A program made the position numbers and the translations under genes. Source: Alcanivorax sp. DP30 (lineage in GTDB: Bacteria > Pseudomonadota > Gammaproteobacteria > Pseudomonadales > Alcanivoracaceae). Taken from it: a stretch of 64,000 nt of DNA. Position 1 is the stretch's first letter. Each line of letters opens with the position of its first letter. The DNA lies in the NCBI RefSeq assembly GCF_009882945.1, contig NZ_WTUY01000004.1, positions 673,341 through 737,340 of the forward strand, read 5' to 3'. The notes under the pieces were generated by a model. The model saw nothing but the letters and a program-made list of their open reading frames with translations, was not told the origin of the DNA and did no database searches. Positions 17,005 through 25,650 of the stretch are shown piece after piece.

Positions 17005-17634
17005 TTACGGATTGTCGAGCGTAGCACGAATCAGGGCATGCAGAGCTTCACCACCGGGTTCCGTTTCAAGCGCGGATAACAGCGAGGCCTGATTGGCGGG
17101 CGGCTGATTCTGGCTGGCCTTGTTTTTGCCCTCCAGCCGGTGGATCAGAATCTCGATGCCTACCAGAGCACCCACCATCCTGTCGATATAGTCTGCGGGT
17201 GCATCATCAACGGCCCAGGGGGTGTCCCTTCCCTGCTCCTGTTGTTCGGTCAGATGCTCAATCTGCTGCTTGACCCAGTGTGGGTCATCAATCACGCGCA
17301 GCGTGCCGTGCACATGGGTGACGGCATAATTCCAGGTTGGCACCACCTTGCCGTGTTCCGCCTTGCTGGCATACCAGGAGGGGGAAATATATCCCTGTGG
17401 GCCATGGAAGATCACCAGCGCTGGCAGTGGGTCGGTCAACTGACTCAGAGGGTTGGCGCGGGGGATATGGGCAAGCAACCGTTCATCATGGGCATCTGCC
17501 TGCAGCACGAAAGGCAGGTGGTTGGCATCGAGTCCTGAGTCGCCCTGCAGTACCAGGGTGCCGAGTGGAAATGCCTTGATCCGGGCCCGCACTGAGTCCG
17601 GATCGTTGTCACTGAAAATCTCAGGCTTGAACAT
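17005..17634 (-). CDS. PaiB-like FMN-binding protein
   Basis: This 209-aa protein resembles PaiB of Bacillus, a split-barrel FMN-binding protein that acts as a negative regulator. The typical pieces are the N-terminal FPLGTLVLQGDSGLDANHLPF, the central GPQGYISPSWYASK with VVPTWNYAVTHVHG, and a closing IEILIHRLEGKNKASQNQP. The family is now thought to be a flavin-dependent reductase or transacetylase-like protein rather than a plain DNA-binding repressor. No HTH domain is visible. The stop codon of the ggt gene lies eight bases upstream of its start. This suggests an operon ggt-paiB, perhaps continuing into the nitronate monooxygenase gene. Confidence 0.88.
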   Translation of the reverse strand: MFKPEIFSDNDPDSVRARIKAFPLGTLVLQGDSGLDANHLPFVLQADAHDERLLAHIPRANPLSQLTDPLPALVIFHGPQGYISPSWYASKAEHGKVVPTWNYAVTHVHGTLRVIDDPHWVKQQIEHLTEQQEQGRDTPWAVDDAPADYIDRMVGALVGIEILIHRLEGKNKASQNQPPANQASLLSALETEPGGEALHALIRATLDNP

Positions 17635-17642
17635 GAGGCGGG

Positions 17643-19352
17643 TTATTCCACCGACAGCGTTTCAGGTAACTCAGGGGCCATGATGCCGCCTGCCTCAGGG
17701 GGGCGAACGGTGGCTTCACCAACGCCTCGCGGATCACTGGCGGCAGTGACTTCGTTACTGTCGCGACGCCACAGGATGGCCTGCATGTTGCCGTAATTGC
17801 GGCCGGTGGAAACCACCTTGTGGCCCAGTAGCATCAACTGTTTGGCGGCTTCGCTGCCGACGAATTCCGGTTCGGCCTGCACTTCGTCGGGCAGGTACTG
17901 GTGGTGATAGCGCACTCGCCCTACCCAGTCTTCCACCGGCTTGTTATCCGCCGCTTCCAGCACGCCAAGCATCACCATGGAAATAATGCGGCTGCCGCCG
18001 GGGGTGCCGAGGATCGCCACCCGGTCATCAAACTCCACGAAGGTGGGGGTCATGGAGGATAACGGGCGCTTGCCCGGGGCGATGGCATTGGCGTCGCTGC
18101 CCACCAGTCCGTAGGCGTTGGGGCTGCCGGGTTTGGCCGAGAAGTCGTCCATTTCGTTATTGAGCAGTACGCCGGTGCCGGGTGGGACAAAGCCACTCCC
18201 GAACGGCAGGTTGATGCTCAGGGTGGCTGCCACCCGGTTGCCATTCGTGTCGAGGACGGACAGGTGGGTGGTGTGGGTGCCTTCCTGAACACCGATGGGC
18301 TTGCCGAGGCTGGCACTGGGGGTGGCCTTGTCCAGGGTGATGCTGGCGGCGCGTTGCTGGGCGTAGTCCATGCTCAACAGCTTATCCACAGGCATATCCA
18401 CAAAGTCGGGGTCGCCCAGATAGCGGGCACGGTCCTGATAGGCGCGGCGCATGGCTTCGATGGCGATATGGGGCGTCATGTCACCGGTCTGGCCCTGATT
18501 GAACTGGCTGATGATGTTCAGGGCGTTGGCCAGGACGATCCCACCGGAGGACGGGGGTGGCGCGGATACGACCCGGGCGCCACGGAACTGGCTGACGATG
18601 GGCGTGCGCTCTACCACCTGGTAATCGGCCAGATCTTTCAGGGTCCACAGGCCACCGGTCTGCTGTACGCCATCCACCAGCTGCTTTGCCACTTTGCCTT
18701 GATAGAAACCGGCGTTGCCCTGTTCGGCGATGGCGGTGAGTACCCGGGCCAGATCTGGCTGGCGGATGGTGTGATTGGTCGGTGGCACCTTGCCGTTGTG
18801 CAGGAAAATGCTTGCTGATTCCGGGAAACGATTGAGCACGTCTTCCCGGTAGCTGGCCAGCTTGCGGTATTTCTCATCCACCGGGAAACCGTTCTCTGCC
18901 AGCCTGATGGCAGGCGCTAGCGTGGTAGTGAGTGGTAACTGACCATATTTTTCCGCCACATGCACAAAGGCGGCGGCCTGGCCGGGAATACCCGCTGCAC
19001 TGGGGCCGTTCACTGCCCAGTCGCGCATCACCTTGCCGTCCTTGTCCTGGTACATGTTGGCGGTGGCGGCACCGGGCGCGGTTTCGCGAGCATCCACAAA
19101 GGTCTGGAAACCATCCTGTTCGCGGTGCAGCAACCAGAACCCGCCGCCACCCATGCCGGCAGAGTATGGCTCCACCACGGCCAGAGCCGCCGCCACCGCG
19201 ATGGCCGCATCAAAGGCGTTGCCACCCTGATCAAGAATCTCCATGCCGGCCTGGGTGGCCAGCGGATGGGCGCTGGCCACCGCATTCTGTCCCGGCCCGG
19301 CGGCCTGGGCGGAGAGGGTTAACAGCAGCAATAACGGGATCAGGATGCGCAT
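17643..19352 (-). CDS. ggt: Gamma-glutamyltransferase
   Basis: GGT cleaves the gamma-glutamyl bond of glutathione in the periplasm and transfers the group to water or amino acids. The 569-aa precursor has a signal peptide (LLLLLTLSAQA) and the large-subunit motifs NAFDAAIAVAAALAVVEPYSAGMGGGGF. Autocleavage is expected before Thr361 in GTHTTHLSV, and Thr361 then becomes the catalytic residue. The lid-loop and oxyanion motifs GSGFVPPGTGVLLNNEMDDF and KRPLSSMTPT are present. AAGGAGGAA precedes the ATG at 19352, so the longer frame to 19502, which runs through a dispersed repeat, is rejected. It pairs well with gshB elsewhere in the window for glutathione turnover. Confidence 0.95.
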   Translation of the reverse strand: MRILIPLLLLLTLSAQAAGPGQNAVASAHPLATQAGMEILDQGGNAFDAAIAVAAALAVVEPYSAGMGGGGFWLLHREQDGFQTFVDARETAPGAATANMYQDKDGKVMRDWAVNGPSAAGIPGQAAAFVHVAEKYGQLPLTTTLAPAIRLAENGFPVDEKYRKLASYREDVLNRFPESASIFLHNGKVPPTNHTIRQPDLARVLTAIAEQGNAGFYQGKVAKQLVDGVQQTGGLWTLKDLADYQVVERTPIVSQFRGARVVSAPPPSSGGIVLANALNIISQFNQGQTGDMTPHIAIEAMRRAYQDRARYLGDPDFVDMPVDKLLSMDYAQQRAASITLDKATPSASLGKPIGVQEGTHTTHLSVLDTNGNRVAATLSINLPFGSGFVPPGTGVLLNNEMDDFSAKPGSPNAYGLVGSDANAIAPGKRPLSSMTPTFVEFDDRVAILGTPGGSRIISMVMLGVLEAADNKPVEDWVGRVRYHHQYLPDEVQAEPEFVGSEAAKQLMLLGHKVVSTGRNYGNMQAILWRRDSNEVTAASDPRGVGEATVRPPEAGGIMAPELPETLSVE

Positions 19353-19408
19353 GGGGTTCCTCCTTGAATGCCGGTGTTTGTTTTGGTGTCCGGCGTTGTT
19401 GTTGTAAG

Positions 19409-19566
19409 AGCTGCAAGCCACAAGCTTCAAGCTACAACGCAGCTCAATACCTGATTGTACGGAAAGGGACTCCCCGCGCAGCGAACATGGGAGCGCGGGC
19501 ACGGCGTAAAATAAACCCCTGCCCTTATCCGTGTTGTAGCTTGAAGCTTGCTGCTTGTAGCTGCTC
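19409..19566. repeat. Paired inverted repeat, CTACAACGC family (copy 1)
   Basis: Left arm at 19409-19440 contains GCAAGCCACAAGCTTCAAGC and CTACAACGC. Right arm at 19531-19566 carries GTTGTAGCTTGAAGCTTGC and is its approximate reverse complement. The ACAACGC ends point inward. The right arm touches the coaD stop codon and the left arm lies in the ggt leader. Four more pairs of this family occur at 28595-28737, 31064-31176, 37794-38137 and 56875-57044. Confidence 0.85.
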
Positions 19567-19567
19567 T

Positions 19568-20167
<600 letters not shown>

Positions 20168-21262
20168 TTACGGCCCCTGTAAAGGGCTTGCTGCGGCGTC
20201 TCCGCCGGGAACCTGTTGCTGCTGGTAGAAGCGGGTGCTGGCGGCAATCACCTGTCCGATGGGCGGGTGGGCCAGCCCCTCCTGCGCCATAAAAGCGTCA
20301 CTGGCGCGGGTATCGAAACGGGTAGTCTGGATGAAGTGCAGCGCCTCCGGCCAGGTGTTCATCAACCGTGGCAGACCGGGTATCCGCAGCAGGGCCGCCA
20401 GAATCGGCATGGGCAGAAAACGGCGGGGCGGCTTGCGTCCCAGCGCTGTGGCGGCCTCGCCCAGCAATCCCTTGAGTGAAGGGGTGGCCGGGTCCAGGGC
20501 CAGCAAGGTGGCGGGGACCTGGTCGGCGGTAGCCGCCCGGGCGATCAGCCGGGCCAGCAGATCCACGGCCACCAGCGGCAGCCAGTGCTCCGGGGTGCCA
20601 GGAATGGCCGCCATGCGCCCACGGGCCAGATTGTCGATCAGTTGATACAGAGGTTGCTGTTGGTCCAGTTGCCCATTGCCACTATCGCCGGCCACGGTGG
20701 CCGGTTGCACTTCCACCAGTGCCAGCGATTGGGTCCGGGCGTAGTGGCGAACACGGATAGCAGCTTCCAGCTTGCTGGCTTCATAGCCGCCGGCATGACG
20801 GTATACGTTTTGCCAGTCGGTCTGTTCCGGGTCATCCAGATGAATGCCAAGACGGGCAAGGTGGGCCAGATTTTCCAGCATGAAGCCACTGATGAAGACC
20901 AGCCGGGCCTGTTGCTGGTGTGCCAGTTGTGCCACGGCCAGGGCACCATCCACGTTGGTGCGACGAGCGGATGCCATGGGCAGTTGCCAGGCAAAGCGTG
21001 CGCCAAGATGAATGACGGCAGCAAGCGCGGGCAAGGGCTCGCTCAGGCCAAGGTCGGGCTGATCCAGATCCCCGGCCACGGCCTGTAGCAGACTGCCCTC
21101 GCCGCCCAGGGAGTCCACCGCCGCGCGCAGGGCGGGCAGTTGCTGTTGTGGTTGGCGCAGCATGGCGAGCACGGGGCGCCGGGCACGGGTCAGCTGTGCG
21201 CATACCTGGCGGCCGATAAAGCCGCTGGCTCCGGTAATCAGGATGGGGTTGTGGTGGTCCAT
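20168..21262 (-). CDS. NAD-dependent epimerase/dehydratase-type SDR
   Basis: This 364-aa protein is an extended short-chain dehydrogenase. The nucleotide-binding motif ITGASGFIGRQV lies at residues 9-20. Later come VIHLGARFAW, a serine-containing strand VFISGFMLENL, and the catalytic YxxxK in GGYEASKLEAAIR. The C-terminal half binds substrate, with PGTPEHWLPLVAVDLLARLI typical of NAD(P)-dependent sugar or steroid epimerases. The substrate is unknown. The ATG at 21262 lies 99 bases from the divergent merR-type gene, and the MerR-like operator sits inside its promoter, so the regulator probably controls this gene. Confidence 0.87.
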   Translation of the reverse strand: MDHHNPILITGASGFIGRQVCAQLTRARRPVLAMLRQPQQQLPALRAAVDSLGGEGSLLQAVAGDLDQPDLGLSEPLPALAAVIHLGARFAWQLPMASARRTNVDGALAVAQLAHQQQARLVFISGFMLENLAHLARLGIHLDDPEQTDWQNVYRHAGGYEASKLEAAIRVRHYARTQSLALVEVQPATVAGDSGNGQLDQQQPLYQLIDNLARGRMAAIPGTPEHWLPLVAVDLLARLIARAATADQVPATLLALDPATPSLKGLLGEAATALGRKPPRRFLPMPILAALLRIPGLPRLMNTWPEALHFIQTTRFDTRASDAFMAQEGLAHPPIGQVIAASTRFYQQQQVPGGDAAASPLQGP

Positions 21263-21295
21263 GATGGTTTTCCTCGCCGAAGACTGATTTCCGGT

Positions 21296-21328
21296 TAGCC
21301 TAAAGGGTAGAGTAAGCTCTAAGGTCAA
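21296..21328 (-). promoter_or_regulatory. MerR-type promoter/operator for the SDR gene
   Basis: On the minus strand TTGACC (21328-21323) acts as a -35 box. A -10 like TAGGCT follows after 20 bases, a spacing longer than normal, as in MerR-controlled promoters. The dyad TAGAG-TAAG-CTCTA at 21308-21321 sits between the boxes. This is the classic design in which a bound MerR protein twists the DNA to activate. Confidence 0.6.
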
Positions 21329-21361
21329 GGCCCTGTTTGAAGGCATGCGGGAGACATCACC

Positions 21362-21745
21362 ATGCGTATTGCTGAGCTGGAACAGCGCACCGGGATCAAC
21401 CGGCACACGCTGCGGTATTACGAAAAGGAAGGGTTGCTGCTGGAAGTGGTGCGCGGTGAGAACAATTACCGTGACTACCCGGAAAAGGCGGTGGAGCGAG
21501 TGGCCATGGTCAGTCAGTTGAAAGACCTGGGTTTTTCATTGCGGGAAATCCGCGACCTGCTCAATGCCCTGCGTAGCGACAGCATCGATTGCGCACAAGG
21601 TGCGCGGCTGATGGCCGAGAAGAAACAGGCGGTGGACCAGCGCATTCGCGAGTTGAGGCAGGTAAGCCGGATGCTGGGTGCCGAGCAACAGCGCCTTGAG
21701 GCCAGTGCCGAAGCGCAACGATTGCGCGGCGATTGTTCCGTCTGA
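21362..21745 (+). CDS. MerR family transcriptional regulator
   Basis: The 127-aa protein opens with the winged HTH of MerR regulators: MRIAELEQRTGINRHTLRYYEKEGLL, then NNYRDYPEKAVERVAMVSQLKDLGFSL. A coiled-coil dimer helix follows (about residues 78-115). A single cysteine near residue 78 (DSIDCAQG) and another near the C terminus (GDCSV) could sense thiol stress, oxidants or metals. They do not form the metal-loop pattern of CueR or ZntR. The gene is divergent from the SDR gene and probably regulates it and itself. The inducer cannot be told from sequence. Confidence 0.9.
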   Translation: MRIAELEQRTGINRHTLRYYEKEGLLLEVVRGENNYRDYPEKAVERVAMVSQLKDLGFSLREIRDLLNALRSDSIDCAQGARLMAEKKQAVDQRIRELRQVSRMLGAEQQRLEASAEAQRLRGDCSV

Positions 21746-21886
21746 GGGGGCCAGACAAACAATCCGGTCAATTCTGGTATTTTTGGTATACCCGGTTGCC
21801 GGACAATCGCGACCAGGCGCTGGTGATTGGCAGTCACCGCTACTAACGTTGATGCCCCGATCAAACAGGCTTTCAAGGAGCATGGC

Positions 21887-22462
21887 ATGGGTGCATCAAC
21901 GAACGCGACTCAGGGTCTGCAGGAAATCAGTTTTGCTGCGGCACAGGCGCAGGGGAAGGTAACCTGTGAGGATGCCCTGGCCATTTTTGATGCCCTGGAA
22001 CCGGTGGAAACCGACTTCATGCTGGGCGCCTGGAAAGGGGAAGGTTTTGAGACCGGTCACCCCATGGACGGCATGCTGGAACGTTGTCACTGGCACGGCA
22101 AGCGTTTTGAAACCACCGAACATGTTCATCCGCTGGTATTTCGCAAGCGCGATGGCGCCCTGTCCAGTGTGCGCCCGCTGCTGGCCATGCCCGGGCTGGG
22201 TGTGCTCGACAAGCTGCCCATCCTGAAGAGCGAAGCGGCGGGCAGTGTCTTTCAGGTATTGATTCCGCTGCTTTCCGGCAGCAAGTCGGCGGCCCGTCTG
22301 CGCATGACCACCTACCGCGGCAAGCCCACCGCCACCATGGTGTACGACAACCTGCCCATCAACGATGTGTTCCGCAAGGTGGATGACGACACCGTGCTGG
22401 GCATCATGGATCTCAAGGGCATGAAGACGCCGTTTTTCTTTGTGCTGCGTCGGGATAAATAA
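21887..22462 (+). CDS. GXWXG/DUF4334 domain protein
   Basis: The 191-aa protein has the GXWXG domain, seen here as FMLGAWKGEGFETGHPMDGML with RCHWHGKRFETTEHVHPLVF. A DUF4334 C-terminal part follows (AARLRMTTYRGKPTATMVYDNLPINDVFRKVDDDTVLG ending in FFFVLRRD). Such proteins form beta-barrel folds related to lipocalins and occur in actinobacteria and marine gammaproteobacteria. The function is unknown, with hydrophobic ligand binding a reasonable guess. I chose the ATG at 21887, which has AAGGAG six bases ahead; the longer frame from 21827 lacks a ribosome site. A REP pair follows directly, so the gene probably stands alone. Confidence 0.85.
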   Translation: MGASTNATQGLQEISFAAAQAQGKVTCEDALAIFDALEPVETDFMLGAWKGEGFETGHPMDGMLERCHWHGKRFETTEHVHPLVFRKRDGALSSVRPLLAMPGLGVLDKLPILKSEAAGSVFQVLIPLLSGSKSAARLRMTTYRGKPTATMVYDNLPINDVFRKVDDDTVLGIMDLKGMKTPFFFVLRRDK

Positions 22463-22492
22463 CGCCTGACGCTGACTCTCCCGGCGCTTACC

Positions 22493-22561
22493 GTGGGAGC
22501 GTGCCTGCACGCCAATCTCCTCCGTTGAGGTCACACCCTTCGCGTGCAGGCACGCTCCCAC
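22493..22561. repeat. REP pair, GTGGGAGCGTGCCTGCACGC type
   Basis: The 20-base arms at 22493-22512 and 22542-22561 are exact reverse complements. A single arm of the same kind lies at about 60966-60985. The sequence is related to the GTAGGAGC REPs of the window and to known Pseudomonas REPs. Confidence 0.88.
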
Positions 22562-22665
22562 AGGGGCCAGTCTGAAGACGTTGCTGATTCTCTCTTTCGG
22601 TACGGTCTCCAAACAAGACGCGAAAAATCTGGCACACTTTTCCTGAGCATTGTCAGGGGGACCGG

Positions 22666-22989
22666 ATGGAACAGTGGGCGCCACAATATTCCCGCGCGGA
22701 GCGGTTACGGCTGTTGGCCTTTCACGGGGCCTGGGCGCTGCCGTTGGTTCTGATCACCCAGTTCCTCTTCTTTCCCTGGTTTGAAACCTTTGTGGAGACA
22801 GCGCCGTGTCGTCAGCTGGGGCCGTTCAGTGCCCTGGATGTGCTGATCCATGGCATTTTTGTGGGTTTGCCCGGCACCTTTCTGTTGATCGTGCTGGCCA
22901 TGGAAGGCCGACATAGCCTGCGAGTCTGGCAACTGGCCCAGCACCCCTTGCCCGGTGAGAAAGTCCTCAAGCCCACCCGCTATGTCTAG
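22666..22989 (+). CDS. Hypothetical membrane protein, 107 aa
   Basis: Two hydrophobic stretches (about residues 19-38 and 64-82) suggest two membrane helices joined by a short loop. The N terminus has a positively charged start, and the C-terminal tail HSLRVWQLAQHPLPGEKVLKPTRYV is basic. GGGGA precedes the ATG at a suitable distance. I do not recognise the family. The stop codon overlaps an ATG (TATGTCTAG), which begins the damaged small frame that follows, so translation may once have been coupled. Together with the next two genes it forms a small set of unknown membrane or exported proteins. Confidence 0.6.
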   Translation: MEQWAPQYSRAERLRLLAFHGAWALPLVLITQFLFFPWFETFVETAPCRQLGPFSALDVLIHGIFVGLPGTFLLIVLAMEGRHSLRVWQLAQHPLPGEKVLKPTRYV

Positions 22990-23117
22990 GCCGTCGTGCG
23001 CGGCTGCGTCCGTTATTGTTCTTGCTGGTGATGGCCGGTGTGGCCGGGTTCACCGTGCAGGGTGTGTTCTGGGCAGGGGAGCTTCTGGACCAGATCGGGG
23101 TGGTGCAAGGCTGTTGA
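22982..23117 (+). pseudogene. Small membrane protein, frameshifted near its start
   Basis: The ATG at 22982 overlaps the stop of the upstream gene. The frame that begins there soon reads unlikely sequence. In a different frame, from 22992, the DNA reads a plausible single-span membrane peptide, with PLLFLLVMAGVAGFTVQGVF and then WAGELLDQIG, that ends at a TGA at 23115-23117 and has no start codon of its own upstream. One inserted C or a short deletion near 22991 would join the two. It is a broken gene, a sequencing error, or a slippage case. Confidence 0.45.
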
Positions 23118-23240
23118 TCAACAAGTGTGTCGCTTGCGGGACCAGAGGCTTTTCTTCTCCCGCTTTTGCTGCAGGCCGAAACCTGTTCGCTTGGTCTTTG
23201 CTAAGATTCTGGCCAGCTGAAGAAGGGAAAAGGACAAGGC

Positions 23241-23495
23241 ATGAGCGCAGCACAGTGGGTGTGGATCAGCGTGTTACTGCTGGCCGTACCGTTTGGTCTC
23301 AGTATGTTGGGCATGGGAATTGCCCGCCTTAAAGGCACCCGCCTGGATGCTGCGCAAGCGGACCCCTGTTATGTCATGGGCCGGGATATCAGTGAGCTGC
23401 TCTATACCCTGTTCATGTGTTACTGGCTGGTGCTGTTTACCGCGCCTCTGGCCATGGGGTGTCTGATCTGGGCCGGGATCAAGGCCTGGGGGTAG
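23241..23495 (+). CDS. Hypothetical small membrane protein, 84 aa
   Basis: The protein has two likely membrane helices (about residues 6-28 and 55-80) joined by a hydrophilic loop that contains one cysteine (ADPCYVMGRD). AAGG stands ahead of the ATG. The family is unknown to me. It is followed by an exported protein gene after a 26-base gap, so the two probably form one transcript ending at the terminator at 23962-24003. Confidence 0.6.
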   Translation: MSAAQWVWISVLLLAVPFGLSMLGMGIARLKGTRLDAAQADPCYVMGRDISELLYTLFMCYWLVLFTAPLAMGCLIWAGIKAWG

Positions 23496-23521
23496 TCATT
23501 TTTGTCGACAAGGAGTCTGTC

Positions 23522-23899
23522 ATGCGAGCAGTGATGCTGTTGCTGGTCTTGGTTTCGCCACTGGTGCTGGCTGAATCTGTAGGTCGCCTGGAGGGCAAGA
23601 GCGGAACCGGCAAGGTGTTCCGTTTGCCCATGGAGAGCGTTGGGGTAGCACGTATGCCGACCGGTTCAGACAGCGGGATTGAATCGCTTTATGCCTTTAC
23701 GGATCAGCCCTGTATTTTTCTGCAAGGCAAGGCCATGACGCTGGTGTGCAGAGCGCAACCGGAGGCTGACCTGAGCGGCACGATCTATGAGCAGGAAGGG
23801 AAAGCGGATCTGCAGACCGGTGAGGTCCTGATGGAGTGCACTCAGGGGTGTTCGCAAAGTGTGCCGGCGGTGATGCGTTTTATTCCGGTTCAGTGCTGA
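23522..23899 (+). CDS. Hypothetical exported protein, 125 aa
   Basis: A signal peptide with the hydrophobic core VMLLLVLVSPLVLA is followed by a mature part of about 108 residues. Five cysteines occur (QPCIFL, LVCRAQ, MECTQGC, VQC), so disulfide bonds in the periplasm are likely, with one cysteine left over. AAGGAG stands a few bases ahead of the ATG at 23522, which is better than the longer frame from 23417. I do not know the family and assign no function. A bidirectional terminator follows, shared with the convergent GMC oxidoreductase gene. Confidence 0.65.
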   Translation: MRAVMLLLVLVSPLVLAESVGRLEGKSGTGKVFRLPMESVGVARMPTGSDSGIESLYAFTDQPCIFLQGKAMTLVCRAQPEADLSGTIYEQEGKADLQTGEVLMECTQGCSQSVPAVMRFIPVQC

Positions 23900-23961
23900 A
23901 GAAACAGGTTTGGAAAATGCCATGCGGCTTGAGGGCTGTTCCAACAAGAAAGGATGCCCAT

Positions 23962-24003
23962 AAAAAAGGCGGAAACCGGCTTGCCAGGTTTCCGCCTTTT
24001 TTT
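23962..24003. terminator. Bidirectional rho-independent terminator
   Basis: AAAAAAGGCGGAAACC (23962-23977) and GGTTTCCGCCTTTTTT (23987-24002) form a 16-bp perfect stem with a nine-base loop and T runs on both strands. It serves the exported-protein gene on the plus strand and the GMC gene, which ends at 24014, on the minus strand. Confidence 0.95.
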
Positions 24004-24013
24004 CGCCATCGGC

Positions 24014-25627
24014 TCAGGCAGTCAGGGTCTCAGCCAGTTTGGTGGCGTTCCGGGCACTGATGCCATAGATGGTCAGCTGTGGGTTCACGCCGAGGCTGGT
24101 GGGGAACACCGAGCCATCGATAACGTACAGGCCGTTGAGGTGCTTGTAGCTGCCATCGCTGTTGACGGTGCAGCGGCTGTCGTCCTGGCCCATGGTCAGC
24201 CCCCCCATGACGTGGGCACTGCCAAGGCCGGTGATGGTGGGTGCGTATTCCAGGTTTGCCACGCCGGCCTTCGCTTCTTTCCAGCTTTTGTAATACGGCG
24301 CATGGGCATGGCCGGGACGGACTTCTTTTGCGCCGGCGGCGAACTGCATTTCCAGCTGGGTCAGGTGGGCGCGCTTGGTGCCCTCCAGCAGGTAGTCGTT
24401 CACCGGGTAATCCAGCAGCGGTTCGCCGTTGTCACGCAATTCCACCTTGCCGCCGGTGTTATCCTCGTGGAAGCCATCGCGCAGCAGTGCGATGGAGGCG
24501 GCCAGGTTGGGCAGTCGCTGCATATGTTCGAAAGCCGTTTCGCCATACCCGCCGACCAGGGCACTGTTGAGGCCCGGGTGCATGGGCATCATTTCCAGCT
24601 TGTAGCCCGCCGGCCCGTCCACGCCGTGCTTGAATACGAACTCGTCGGAGTACATGGATTGGGGGGCACCATAATACGGCGCGATTTCCTGATCATAGAT
24701 GCCGTAGGCAAAGTTGGTGGGATGCAGGAAGGTGCGTGTGCCCACCAGACCGTGGGGATCTGGCACCCCGGAGCGCAACAGCAACGCAGGGCTTTGCATG
24801 CTGCCGCCGGAAGAGATCACCGCACGGGCCTTGAGAGTGAGGGTGGCGCCGTTGGGGGTCTTGTCATCCTTGAGTGGATGTACCTTCACACCGGTAACCG
24901 TGTCGCCTTCGATGATGAGGGTGTCGGCCTGGGCACTGTGAATCAGGGTGGCACCGCTTTTCAGGGCACCGGGCAGAGTGGTGACCAGCATGGACAGCTT
25001 GGCATTGGTGGGGCAGCCCATGCCGCAATAGCCAATGTTCCAGCAGCCACTTACATTGCGGGGAATGGCTTCGGCGTGCCAGCCCAGGGCATCACAGCCC
25101 CGTTTCAGTACGTCGTTGTTGGCGTTGGGGGGGACCAGCCATTTCTCGATGTTGAGGCGCTTTTCCATGGCGGCAAACCAGGGGTCCAGTTCCTCACGGC
25201 TGAGACCGTCCACGGCATACTGGTCACGCCAGAAATTCAGGGTCTCTCTCGGAGTGCGGAAGGAGCTGGTCCAGTTGACCACGGTGGTGCCGCCCACTGC
25301 CCTGCCCTGCAGGATGGTCATGCCGGCGTCCTTGGTGGCCCGCATGGCGCCTTCCTGATAGAGGTCCCGGTAGGCTTCGCCTTCGTCCAGATTGAACTGG
25401 TCGGAGGTCTTCAATTTGGCGGCTTCCAGGACGATAACCTTGAGGCCGCTCTGGGAAAGGATTTCGGCGCTGACGCCGCCGCCGGCTCCGCTGCCGATAA
25501 TGACCACGTCGGCTTCCAGGGTGCGGTTGTCGGTGATGGTGCGGCCGTCGATGACGTCCCAGCCGTTTTCGGCGGGGTTCTTCCAGGGGTCATCAACCTT
25601 GATCTGTAAAGTGCTGAGGTCCTTCAT
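24014..25627 (-). CDS. GMC family oxidoreductase (alcohol dehydrogenase type)
   Basis: This 537-aa flavoprotein has the FAD Rossmann motif IIGSGAGGGVSAEIL at residues 43-57, then ILQGRAVGGTTVVNW, the second GMC signature AVISSGGSMQSPALLLRSGV, and the C-terminal VIDGSVFPTSLGVNPQLTIY with the active-site asparagine. A cysteine-rich stretch (GCWNIGYCGMGCPTNAK) resembles long-chain alcohol and sorbosone-type GMC enzymes. It likely oxidises an alcohol to an aldehyde at the membrane or periplasm and passes electrons to the respiratory chain. It lacks its own signal peptide. The Tat lipoprotein gene lies 23 bases upstream and the aldehyde dehydrogenase follows before it, so the three probably form one transcript for alcohol-to-acid oxidation. 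Confidence 0.9.
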   Translation of the reverse strand: MKDLSTLQIKVDDPWKNPAENGWDVIDGRTITDNRTLEADVVIIGSGAGGGVSAEILSQSGLKVIVLEAAKLKTSDQFNLDEGEAYRDLYQEGAMRATKDAGMTILQGRAVGGTTVVNWTSSFRTPRETLNFWRDQYAVDGLSREELDPWFAAMEKRLNIEKWLVPPNANNDVLKRGCDALGWHAEAIPRNVSGCWNIGYCGMGCPTNAKLSMLVTTLPGALKSGATLIHSAQADTLIIEGDTVTGVKVHPLKDDKTPNGATLTLKARAVISSGGSMQSPALLLRSGVPDPHGLVGTRTFLHPTNFAYGIYDQEIAPYYGAPQSMYSDEFVFKHGVDGPAGYKLEMMPMHPGLNSALVGGYGETAFEHMQRLPNLAASIALLRDGFHEDNTGGKVELRDNGEPLLDYPVNDYLLEGTKRAHLTQLEMQFAAGAKEVRPGHAHAPYYKSWKEAKAGVANLEYAPTITGLGSAHVMGGLTMGQDDSRCTVNSDGSYKHLNGLYVIDGSVFPTSLGVNPQLTIYGISARNATKLAETLTA

Positions 25628-25650
25628 GGGGATTCCTTGTTCTTGTCGTC

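Noticed and set aside
17643-19502. Longer reading of ggt from 19502
   Set aside because: The extra 50 residues come from a dispersed repeat and would bury the signal peptide. AAGGAGGAA marks the start at 19352.
22955-23332. 125-codon open frame on the plus strand
   Set aside because: It is Arg/Gly/Cys-rich without pattern. The credible peptide of this region is in another frame (22992-23117).
23954-25609. 551-codon open frame on the plus strand
   Set aside because: It is the antisense shadow of the GMC oxidoreductase gene, which has clear FAD motifs on the minus strand.
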